A DNA stretch of 64,000 nucleotides from Panicum virgatum. Taxonomy: Eukaryota > Streptophyta > Magnoliopsida > Poales > Poaceae. The notes beneath the pieces are model-generated. The model did no database searches. It had not been told where the DNA came from and worked only from the letters and a program-made list of their open reading frames with translations. Shown piece after piece: positions 1 to 12,415 of the stretch. The DNA lies in assembly GCF_016808335.1 (NCBI RefSeq), contig NC_053138.1, forward strand, positions 14,067,900 to 14,131,899, given 5' to 3'. How positions within the stretch are numbered: the first letter of the stretch is position 1; each line of letters begins with the position of its first letter. The position numbers and the translations under genes were made by a program.

Positions 1-69
1 TAAAATGCATGAGATGTTATGTGCGAAAAGATATACATGAAATAACATTTTGGATATGCAACCCTGACA

Positions 70-840
70 AAACCGGAGGTTCTGGAATTTCAAACCGGAG
101 GTTCCGGTTGCAAAACCGGATGTTCCGGTTTTAAGCACTTGTCAGGCCAAAACCGGAAGTTTCGGTTTCTAAAACTGGCGGTTCCGGTTTCAGCCGGTCT
201 TTGCCATGGCGTGCGTGGCGCGGCGTGGACGTGGCCACGGTGCGCGCGGCGCGTCGCACGCGTGCGTGCACGTCGCGCACGGCGACGGCGGTGGCGGCGC
301 GAGGCGGCGCGACGAGGCAGGCCGGGGGAGGCGCACACAGCGAAGAGCAAGAGGCAGTGGACCTCACCGGCGACGGCGCGGACGGGGAGCGGCGGCGAGC
401 GAGCGGTGCGGCGGCGAACGGCGGCTGCGGGCGGAGGGCGACGCCGGCGGCTCTGCACGGCGAGGGAAGGGGCCGGGTAAGGAAGGAAATCGGAGGACGA
501 CGCAAGGAAGCTCCCCATGCGAGGAATTGGCGTGGCACTCACCGGGGACGACGAATCAGCGATGGCAACGGAGCTCGGGGGTGGCGGCCATGGCGGGTTG
601 GGGCTAGGGATATGGTTAGGGTTTGAGGGGAAGGGGCCGGTCGGGCCTTAAGGCGAGGAGAGGAGTGAGGGGGCGGCATGGAAGCCGAGGATGGTCGGCG
701 CGTGTCGCGAGGATGGCCGGCGGCGGTGGCGACGTGCGGCGCGCCGCGATTCGTGCTCTGCCCACCGGAGCAGAGTAAAACCGGGGTTCCGGTTTTTTAA
801 CCCAGAGCTTCCGGAATTTCAATTTTTCAACCCGAGATGT
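70..840. mobile_element. Putative DNA element with palindromic subterminal motif array
   Basis: The left edge (about 70-200) holds five copies of a 17-20 base near-palindrome of the form aaccggNNNttccggtt (perfect or near-perfect copies at 93-109 and 114-130, diverged copies near 71, 151 and 173). The right edge (about 779-815) holds two more. Between them lies a strongly G+C-rich core (about 190-770) with many overlapping open frames and no recognisable protein. Motif arrays at both ends of a compositionally distinct core resemble subterminal transposase-binding repeats flanking captured genic DNA. I found no clean terminal inverted repeat or target duplication, so the class is unknown and the borders are approximate. 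Confidence 0.4.
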
Positions 841-1538
841 TACAGGTGTCGATTGGTCTATCGACCCACACCTCTTGCAACTTGCACGAGTGTGTCAACC
901 CGACCTCGATCGATCAGGTTACATCTACTGTAAGTTAGGTAAAAAGCCTTGTAAAAGTGAAACATAGTCAAAGTTGTTATCTATATATTTACCACCTTTA
1001 ATTTTTCAACAACTTGCTACATGCATCCATGATGCCTTCAAGTGTTAATTCGATCTACCAGAAAGATTATTTTAGAGCACGGCACTTAAATATTGATGCT
1101 TGCACCCAACCAAAAGTAGTTCGTCCACCAAAGCACACACACGACGCATGTAGTCAGAAGAGGCGAGGAGAGCCAGCTGAACGCTGATCGAACGAAGAAC
1201 CTTTCTCCCCAAGCAAAGAGCTACTAGCTAGCATGCACTAGCAGATCGAAAGGTCCAAGCGAGTCGCTAGCAGCGGCAAGTAAAGAATATTTGTGCAGCG
1301 CGCCCAAGGCGCCAATCGAAAGCAACACGTCGAAAAAGCTTGAGTGGAAACAAAATGGTGACCGGAAAGCTGCAGCATGGGCTGAGACCGTGACACGGAA
1401 AAATAAAGCTCGCTCGCGCCAATGGGCACGGCGTGGCGATGACTTGGTTGCTAATTAACCCTACAAAACATTTGCATCATTAACGAAAAAAAGTTACTCC
1501 TATAGCAATATGCGTGAGAACTACTATAGTAGTTCTTG
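841..1538. other. Intergenic, nothing recognised
   Basis: Mixed-composition DNA without a convincing open frame, RNA gene or repeat. It lies between the palindrome-array element and a Tourist-like MITE. Confidence 0.5.
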
Positions 1539-1834
1539 GGCCGTGTTTGGATGAGACTCTGAAATTTTTTTCACAAAAGACGAATATATGCATGGAGTAC
1601 TAAACGAAATTTATTTGCAAAACTCCATCATGATTGGCTGCAGTGATACTACAGTAACCATGACTAACCATCCCCTGAACACACGATCAAATGCCTCATT
1701 AGTTACAATAACTGCTACAGTATCATATTTGTGGAGGTAAATTCGTAATTAGATTTTATTTAATATCGCTAATTAGTGATTAAAGCACCAAAAAGTTTTC
1801 ATGAAAATTTTTTCTGAGCCATCCAAACACGGCC
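1539..1834. mobile_element. Tourist-like MITE, TSD ttg
   Basis: About 296 bp bounded by inverted termini ggccgtgtttgg (1539-1550) and ccaaacacggcc (1823-1834), flanked by the direct repeat ttg (1536-1538 and 1835-1837). The interior is A+T-rich and non-coding, with the segment gtactaaacgaaatttattt near 1597, which recurs in the MITEs at 15319 and 18546. A 3-bp target duplication and these termini fit a PIF/Harbinger-derived MITE. Confidence 0.8.
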
Positions 1835-4530
<2,696 letters not shown>

Positions 4531-4694
4531 CTATATAAACCCACCCACCCCCCCTCCGCCGTTTCTCATTTCATTCCCCCCACACCCCACTTGGCATTTC
4601 CCTCTCATCATCTTCGCCTCCTTCCAGTTCGGCGGCAGCGCTCGTCTCGCGATCGGGAATTCGGGATAGGGTTTCGCGGCGATTGCGGCTCGGC
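4531..4694 (+). promoter_or_regulatory. Core promoter and 5' UTR of the AAA-ATPase gene
   Basis: A TATA box (ctatataaac, 4531-4540) lies about 160 bp before the ATG at 4695. The stretch between is C/T-rich, as is common in plant 5' UTRs. An in-frame TTG at 4683 is not a likely start; the ATG at 4695 gives the conserved N-terminus. Confidence 0.7.
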
Positions 4695-7600
4695 ATGGAG
4701 CAGAGGAACCTGTTGGTGTCGGCCCTGGGCGTCGGCGTCGGCGTGGGGCTGGGGCTCGCTTCCGCGAGGTGGGCGGCTCCGACGCACGGCGAGGGAGGTG
4801 GTGGCGTGGGCGCCGCAGAGGTGGAGGCGGAGCTGCGGCGGCTGGTCCTGGACGGCCGCGAGAGCGAGGTCACCTTCGACGAGTTCCATAATTTCCACTA
4901 CTACCTCAGGTAATGAGGTTTAGTTTGGTTTGGTTTGGTTGGTGGGATTCGAGGAAGATCCGATTGGCCAGGACCTAGTGCGATCCTATGTGGAAAGCTG
5001 ACACGAGAGCGATCGATTTGGGTTGTGCTGGGTGTCTTCTGAATTTGATGGTTTCCTCCGTGCTTGGCTGAAGTGTAGTAGTGCCTCTGCTCTACTAGTA
5101 ACTTATGATTGGCGATTGTTTTTTATTCTCGTCCCCATTCCCCAAACGATGGCACGATCAGGAGCCGTGTTCCAGAGAAAGCAGATGGGGTTGCTTGATT
5201 CGATCACACAATATCTTTTGCCGCACTAAACACTTCTACTCTGTTCATCGTTCTGCGATGTCACTGACACGGACAGCAACTGAACTGCTAGTGTGATTTT
5301 CTGCAGCGATCAGACCAAGGAAATGCTCATCAGCGCGGCTTTCGTCCACCTGAAGAAAGCGGAATTGTCAAAGCACATCCGGAACCTCTCCGCTGCAAGC
5401 CGCGCCATACTGCTGTCTGGCCCCACAGGTTCGTCGCTCCCGGCGCTATAATCCGTTGCTTGGAGAGCTGCTACTCAGCGTCCCTGTTTCACTGATGGTG
5501 ATTTTGTTGATTGCTGCCTGTGCAGAGTCTTACCTTCAGTCACTCGCGAAAGCTCTGTCCCACTACTTCAAGGCGCGGTTGCTAATTCTGGACGCCGCCG
5601 ACTTCTCGCTTCGGGTCAGATGGAACTGTTACTACAGTAATTTTGACTTGTATTTGCCATGCTGCGTTCTCACCTCTATCTGCTGAATGTTTATGCAGAT
5701 CCAAAGCAAATACGGGGGCTCCAGTAAAGTCACGGTGAGTCACAGTTCCAGAGTTTTGATTAAATAATGCTCATTAATCTCCTCTGTTTCTAACGACACA
5801 GTTCCTGATCGAGCGTCTATGTCTGCTGTTGTTTAGTCAAACGAATAAGCATAGTACATGATACATCATGAGAATACTATTTTGCCTTTAGAAAAGCGGT
5901 TGCTATATCTCTTTTTAAGAAAAGAGATCCAGCGACACTAATACAGTAAGTTATTTGAGTCAACCAGTAATGATGGGTTTGTGGTTTGACTTGTTTCTGC
6001 AGCTCCGTAATCAGTCAGTAGCTGAGACCACGTTCGGGAAGATGTCTGGCCTCATTGGATCATTTATCACATATCCTAAGAAGGATGAGTCTAGAGGTAT
6101 CTAAGCATTGCAAATTTCCTTTGTTTGATTTTTTAAGGAGATATTTTAATGTTCATCAAGTATGTAACTTTAGATTAAAACATCAAGTATGTGCAATTGG
6201 AACTTATCACCCCCTTTTGGCCTGTTATGTTTCCAATACTACAAATGAATTTATTTTTATCAGGCAATGGTGCCCAAAATTTGTAGATTCTGATTTGTTC
6301 TGATTCTATCGTGCAGAATCGTTGCGTCGGCAGACAAGCAACACGGATTTAAGAGCAAGGTAATATACTTGCTTTGTTGTTTACCAAACCTAAAATGAAT
6401 GGTGATAGCTTTTGTCATGTTACTCGTCCATTGTTTCCTTCAGAGGCTCTGATGGTTCTACCAGTATGCCTTCACTTAGGAAAAACTCCTCTGTATCATC
6501 CGACATGAGCGATCTTGCCTCACAATGTTCAGGACATTCAGGTGAAATTTTTTTGGTCATTTGTCGCCTCTTTTTCTGTTTAGTTATTTTGATGTCGCAT
6601 ATGTGCAGAGTTTAGTGTAGACAGCTCCTAGATCACACTTAGTCCCCACCAGTTTCAGACTGCTCGGCATCTGCATTTTCGGGTAAAATATGTACATGTG
6701 CCGATATTGGTTCTGACATATAAATGCCATGCGTTATGTTCTCTATGTGGTTTCTTGAATGGGAATTTATCTACTGTTAGACATGCTGGCTAATTTTGGC
6801 ATACATGCAATTAGGTATAAGAATAGAACTAGAAAACCCTATGACACAGAAGTACCTTATAGTTCTTCACTTTGTCTTCAACTAATCTTTTTCAGTGAGA
6901 CGAACCAGTAGCTGGTGTTTCGATGAGCAAGTTCTGATACAGTCACTCTACAAGGTGAAATACTTCTTGATTGTAGCTTGATTATCTTGTTTAATTGTGA
7001 TATGCTTATCTGGCAGCCACTTTTGCAGGTCATGATTTCTGTATCTGAGAACGAACCGATTATTCTTTATGTAAGGGATGTGGACCATTTCCTCTCAAAA
7101 TCGCAAAGGACTTGCTCAATGTTCCAGAAAATGTTAGCAAAATTATCTGGTCAAGTGTTGATACTTGGTTCTCGGCTACTCAATTGCGATGCTGATAATA
7201 GGGATGTTGACGAGAGAGTTAGTACCCTGTTTCCTTATCATGTTGATATCAAGCCTCCTGAGGAGGAGACCCATCTAGATTTTTGGAAAAACCAAATGGA
7301 GGAAGATACAAAGAAATTTCAGATGCAAGATAATAGAAACCACATCATAGAGGTACTCTCAGCAAATGATCTAGACTGTGATGATTTGAGCTCAATCTGC
7401 GAAGCAGATACTATGACTCTCAGCAATTACATAGAGGAAATCATTGTCTCAGCAGTCTCTTACCACTTGATTCACAACAAGGACCCTGAATACAAAAATG
7501 GAAAGCTCATTCTATCTTCTAAAAGGTTTGGCCACTGATCCTATTTTTTCTCATTTTTCTTTCAAATATCAGTGATCTTGACCTCCTGCTCACTGATTCT

Positions 7601-9587
7601 TTTATTTTTTGAAAAACCTCCTCGTTAATTCACAACAATACATTTCTTTAGATTCCGTAACATAGAATTTCTTTTACAGTTTGTCCCATGGGTTAAGCAT
7701 TTTCCAAGGTGGCCATGGTGGGAAAGACACCCTGAAATTGGTATGCTGTCTAGTGCAACTATATCAAAGTAGTGTACCATCGTATTAATTATGCTAACTT
7801 CGATCATATTGTGACACAGGATGGTTTGAAAGGAGCTCTTGGATCCAAGAAAACTGAGACGGACAAATCAGCCACAGTTCCGGTTGGTGATGGTCCTTTG
7901 CCACCAACAAAACTAGTAAGTCCTAATCAGTTGACTGTGCCCTTTGTTCTACCCTTCTACTAGTCCTAATTTATTCTGCAAATTCTCTCAGAGCACTGTA
8001 AACATTTAAGATCTTTTACCTTTGATGCATTTTCGTTTTTTTGAGCAGGAAATTCCAGATAATGAGTTTGAAAAGCGCATCAGACCGGAGGTTATACCAG
8101 CGAGTGAAATAGGAGTGACATTTGATGACATTGGAGCCCTGGCTGATATCAAAGAGTCTCTGCAGGAGCTGGTTATGCTCCCTCTTCGACGGCCAGATCT
8201 TTTCAAAGGAGGGCTTCTGAAGCCCTGCAGAGGGATTTTGCTGTTTGGGCCACCTGGAACTGGGAAGACAATGCTAGCTAAGGCTATAGCAAATGACGCT
8301 GGTGCCAGCTTCATCAATGTCTCGATGTCCACCATCACATCGAAATGGTTTGGAGAGGATGAGAAAAATGTCCGGGCATTGTTCAGTTTAGCTGCCAAGG
8401 TAGCTCCCACTATTATTTTTGTGGATGAGGTCGACAGTATGTTGGGGCAGCGCGCTCGGTCAGGTGAACATGAGGCGATGCGGAAGATCAAAAATGAGTT
8501 CATGAGTCACTGGGATGGTCTCTTGTCAAAGTCAGGTGAAAGAATTCTTGTTCTAGCTGCAACAAATAGGCCATTTGACCTTGATGAAGCCATCATCAGG
8601 AGATTTGAGCGCAGGTCTGTTCAAATACTAACTTTTCTGAGGCATTATATGTTTCAATCAAGTTTAGCGCTTGAGATGCTAATGTTTGCTCTTATTTATT
8701 GTACTGAACAGAATCATGGTTGGGCTTCCAACTCAAGAGAGCAGAGAGCTGATCTTGAGGACACTGTTATCCAAAGAGAAAGTCGACGAAAATATTGATT
8801 TCAAAGAACTTGCAACCATGACCGAAGGTTACAGTGGCAGTGATCTTAAGGTTTGTGACTTTGAAACAAAGTTCATAGAGAGTTAGTATCACGCGTCTGA
8901 CTATCACATTAGATAACTGAACATTTTTCTTTTATTTTACAGAATCTCTGCGTCACCGCTGCTTACCGCCCTGTTAGGGAGCTCCTGAAGAAAGAAAGAG
9001 AAAAGGAAATAGTGAGTCTTGAATATGTGGTTTCTTGCTTCAGTACTTTAACTGAAGATGCAGCAATTTATTGCTGATCATGTAACCTTGTCCAATGAAT
9101 TGATGCTTCAGGAACGAAGGGAGAAGGAGGAAAAAGAGAAGGCAGCAGCGACTAAAGAGAATCCAGAAGCTCCAGAGAGTAAGAAGGAGAATCCTGAAAG
9201 TAAGGAGAATTCAGAAAGCAAGGAAGAGAAACCAGATGGCAAGGCGGATAGCTCAGAGGCAAAAGCTGAAGGTGAAAAAGAAGCGGCCATTGACCTTAGG
9301 CCACTGACAATGGAAGACTTGAAGCAAGCAAAGAACCAAGTGAGTTGCCGGCGCGCTGATTTGCTTGCTACACTAATAGAGTGGAGATATCACTGAACGC
9401 CTGATTTGGTTGCTATATATACCATTAAATTGGGCATATTATAACCTATCACCAAATGTGTCCCATGATGCAGGTTGCAGCAAGCTTCGCGGCTGAGGGT
9501 GCTGTGATGAACGAGCTGAAGCAATGGAACGACCTCTATGGCGAAGGGGGCTCCAGGAAGAAACAACAGTTGACATACTTCTTATAG
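4695..9587 (+). CDS. AAA-type ATPase, DAA1-like, N-terminally anchored (16 exons)
   Basis: Exons I read: 4695-4909, 5307-5428, 5526-5614, 5699-5734, 6003-6096, 6317-6359, 6444-6541, 6896-6954, 7029-7525, 7680-7740, 7820-7915, 8049-8614, 8712-8850, 8943-9011, 9112-9339 and 9474-9587. Introns are GT-AG and the sum is 2526 nt, giving 841 residues in one frame. The protein starts with a hydrophobic Gly/Val/Leu-rich segment (about residues 5-25) that could anchor it in a membrane. The C-terminal half is an AAA module: Walker A GPPGTGKT at 537-544, Walker B IIFVDE at 592-597, then an ATNRP sensor-1 motif and the RRFERR arginine-finger region near 645-658. A charged Glu/Lys-rich linker (exon 15) separates this from a short C-terminal tail. 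The family is the meiotic-clade group related to Arabidopsis DAA1 and to Msp1/spastin/katanin, which remodel or extract proteins in hexamers. Substrate and organelle are not evident here. Confidence 0.93.
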
Positions 9588-9837
9588 GTTATAAGCATTT
9601 GGTGGATCGTGGAGGACAGAGCATGATTTCAGCATTGGGTGGGATCATTAAGCAACAGCATGATTTTTAGTTGTAGCTAGGTTCTGTGAGATGGATGGTC
9701 AATTGGACTGGTCATCATGAACAATTCTTTAACATTTGTACATGTGCTTCGCTAGATTTGTAATTTCCTTCATTTGTTAGTCTGTTTATGTACATTTGGA
9801 TTGAACAGCTCTTTCATTCGAGGGTGATTTTAGCTTG
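9588..9837 (+). other. 3' flank / UTR of the AAA-ATPase gene
   Basis: A+T-rich transcribed-looking sequence after the stop codon. I see no perfect AATAAA; plant poly(A) signals are often degenerate. A long-TIR transposon begins about 250 bp after the stop and may abut or overlap the 3' UTR. Confidence 0.4.
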
Positions 9838-11470
9838 GAAGAAGTCTATTTTTGGCCCTCCCACTCTTCACGAAGTTCGAATTCCACCCTCCAACTCTAA
9901 AACCAGACACCTAAGGTCTCTCAATTATTCAACCTGTCTGTTTTTCACCCTCGCTGGTTTTGTTAGTGGTTTTAGCCTAGTCAACCGGTGGGCCCCGCAT
10001 GTCAGACCGCCACGTCGGCAGGGTGGGGCCCATATGGCAGCGGCTCAGGTCGCGGGGCGATGGGGGAGGTGGCGCGCTTGCGACGGCGGCGAACCGGTGG
10101 CCCGCCGAAGATCGTCCGGGGATGCGCGAGCAGCGCAGAGGGGGCGACGCGACGCCGGGAAGCCGACAAGGCGGTTGACGGCGACGGGCTGAGGCCAGGG
10201 CGGCGGCTCTGCGCGGCAGCGTCGAGCTCAACGGGGGCGCGGGCGGGCAGCATGCGGCAGCGGGCGAGAGCTCGGTCGGAGGGGTGCGTGAGCTGGGCGC
10301 GAGTGAAGAGAAGCAGGGCGGCATGGTCTGCCGGCCAGGTTCTCCGCGGTGGCGGCCGGCGACGATGGCCCGTGGCGGCGCGGGGCGGCGCCAGGTGCGC
10401 GCGGGGCTCCAGTGCCGGAGCTCTTGCGGAAAGTTGCACGGAAGTTTCGCCTTGGTGAGGGGCAGCTAGCTGTGTGGTTGGATTGGGAGGTTAGAGTTCA
10501 CCAACGACGAATCGACGGCGACCGTTGTTGGAGAAGAAAGGGTGGAGCTCGAGCCCTGCTGCTCCACCTTACGGCCCGTCGCCACGACGGTGACGGCACC
10601 TCCGCAGTCGCCTGTTTTCCCCTTCTAGTTCATTTATGAACTGAACACAAAGGTATTTAACTCTAGATTAGCCTCAGCTAGAAATTGAACCGAATCCACA
10701 CCATGGTTTATTGACTCCCCCTGCCCACTGTAAGTGCAGCTGATGGATTCAGCATGAAGAACAACCATTGGTACGCGTTTCAGTGGGGAAGACAAATATT
10801 TCAGATTAGGTATTTCTTGTTTAAAACATAGACGTATAAATACACCTCTGCACACACACGCACACACACCTCGTATCAAACCAAATCAAAAAGGCATCCA
10901 TCCAAATCCTCTGAGCTAAGAACACAGCCTGAGAGAATAAGGAAGGAGAAATCATCAGCAGTTGCACTCGCGCACACGAACAACGGCAGCAGCTTAGCAA
11001 GCAGTAGCGGACGGAGATGAGGACGATGCTGTTCGGCTGCTTCGGCCTCGGCAGCGGTGAGGCAGCGGAGGCCGGCAGCGGCAGCAAGAGCGGCGCGGAG
11101 AACAAGAACGGGAAGGCGGCAAAGGCGGTGCGGTGCATGCGCAGCACGACGGCGCGGCTGCGGTCGTTGACGCTGGACGACCTGTCGCAGACGCTAGCCT
11201 CGTCGGGGCTGCATGCCTTCACGCTGCCCGGGAGCTCCACGGAGGAGAGGGAGGGAGAGAGGACGGAGGAGAAGATGACCTGTCGCCTGACAGGTGGGTC
11301 CGCTGATGACGTGGTTGGTTGACTAGGACAAAACCAGCTTCCAAACCAACAGGGGTGTAAATCACCCGGTTTTGTTAATTGAGGGATCTTAGGTGTCTGG
11401 TTTTAGAGTTGTAGGGTGAAATCCGAACTTCGTGCAGAGTTGAAGGGCCAAAAATCCGAACTCATAGGAT
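9838..11470. mobile_element. Long-TIR (Pack-type) DNA element carrying a kinase gene fragment
   Basis: About 170 bp at the left (9838-10015) is repeated in inverted order at the right (about 11300-11470). Shared blocks in order from each end are atttttggccct, cacgaagttcg, aactctaaaaccagacacctaag, ctcaatta, ggttttg and cctagtcaacc. The core holds a G+C-rich part (9990-10620) and a captured promoter plus first exon of a kinase gene (10830-11220). No transposase is present, so the element is non-autonomous. Termini resemble those of the elements at 20548, 28500 and 29700. Exact ends and target duplication were not resolved; Mutator-like is the best guess. Confidence 0.75.
10834..11322 (+). pseudogene. 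Captured promoter, 5' UTR and first ~65 codons of a receptor-like cytoplasmic kinase (RLCK VII-like)
   Basis: A TATA box (gtataaata, about 10834-10842) precedes a leader rich in A/C and an ATG at 11017. The frame runs 101 codons to 11322. Its first part contains a Cys-Phe-Gly-rich start, a charged Gly/Ser/Lys linker, and then the segment RLRSLTLDDLSQTLASSGLH followed by AFTL. That resembles the segment that leads into the kinase domain in plant RLCK VII (PBS1-like) proteins. At that point the kinase similarity stops and the frame continues into the right inverted repeat for about 35 unrelated codons. No kinase domain is present. I infer capture of a donor gene's 5' end by the surrounding transposon. 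If transcribed it would encode a short chimeric peptide; function unknown. Confidence 0.6.
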
Positions 11471-11724
11471 CATCTGTAGTTTACTGAAGTCCACATGTCG
11501 GATGGGTTAGTCTGATACTGTAGTTCATAACGTTCCTCTGAACCTTGCAACTGCATAAACGTGTTCTTGCAATCCATGCGGAACACTTTGCGTGATGCTG
11601 CCAACAGCTCGAATTGTAATCACATAATATCGCAATTTGAAATCGGACATCCATCCATGGAGAAAACAGAAGCACATCGAATGCAACTGACTAACTGCGA
11701 AGATCCCAAAAGAGGAATTAAGTA
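11471..11724. other. Spacer between the Pack element and the Helitron-like repeat
   Basis: No gene or repeat recognised. Confidence 0.4.
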
Positions 11725-12415
11725 CACATACTAAAGGGCCAAGAATCGGCGCAAGCTCATGAGTCGTGGCCCTACGTGGACGTGCACTGTTCATGCGGGT
11801 CCCACATACTATTCACGTGGGACCCACGTGAGGGCCACGTACTATTCAGGCGGGACTCACGTGGGACCCACATATTATTCAGGCGGGATCCACGTGGGAC
11901 CCATGTACTATTCAGGCGGGACCCACGTGGGGCCCACGATTCTATTAAGTTAGTCTCTTTATCTTAAAAAAATATTTTTCTTCCATTATTTGACAATACA
12001 AAAAAATTTAACTACTTCCTACATACAAAAATAATAACTAAACTTTGTATACTACATTTACATGTGGTAGTTATACTACTTCTTGGGTTTTGATTTCCTT
12101 CCGTAAACCCATAAAATATAATTAAATTGTTCATTCATTTCTAATCTTACTTTTTTTTCCTACTAAATTCATTAAACTATACCTACTGACAAAAAAAATT
12201 CCTAAGGAAAAATTACATGTATCTCTATACTACAATGCTTGAGATTGGCGCGCTCTCAGACACAAAACTACTATGCCGCTTTACTGTAATTTTTAGATCT
12301 AACTCAATACATCGATACGATGTTGCTTCGAACATAGTAACGGATAATATCTTTCTATTAATATTTTAGGTCCACGTTTTTTTTATAGATGCGCGTAGCG
12401 CGCCAACCTGACTAG
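11725..12415 (+). mobile_element. Non-autonomous Helitron (3' end clear, 5' end approximate)
   Basis: The right end has the Helitron signature: a short G+C hairpin (gcgcg-tag-cgcgc, about 12391-12403), then about eight bases, then CTAG (12412-12415) followed by T. The left part carries cacgtgggacccac repeats, which I associate with grass Helitron 5' regions; the rest is A+T-rich. There is no Rep/helicase frame. The 5' TC terminus could not be placed with certainty; about 11725 is a guess. Confidence 0.55.
11797..11940. repeat. 33-bp minisatellite containing five CACGTG boxes
   Basis: Units of 33 bp (two clear consecutive units plus diverged ones) read approximately actattcaggcgggac followed by cacgtgggaccca. 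Perfect CACGTG palindromes occur at 11814, 11825, 11858, 11891 and 11924. Because 33 is a multiple of three, open frames through it encode an 11-residue periodic peptide, which I regard as a by-product. Confidence 0.85.

Noticed and set aside
139..626. Overlapping G+C-rich open frames as a gene
   Set aside because: Open in three or more phases on both strands, no domain, and placed between palindrome arrays of a likely transposon.
8006..8503. Minus-strand frame opposite the AAA domain
   Set aside because: Antisense shadow of the conserved ATPase exon.
11759..11953. Open frame with an 11-residue periodic peptide
   Set aside because: Periodicity comes from the 33-bp minisatellite; no start context or homology. 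It was also considered as a CRISPR-like array, but there are no unique spacers and the DNA is eukaryotic.
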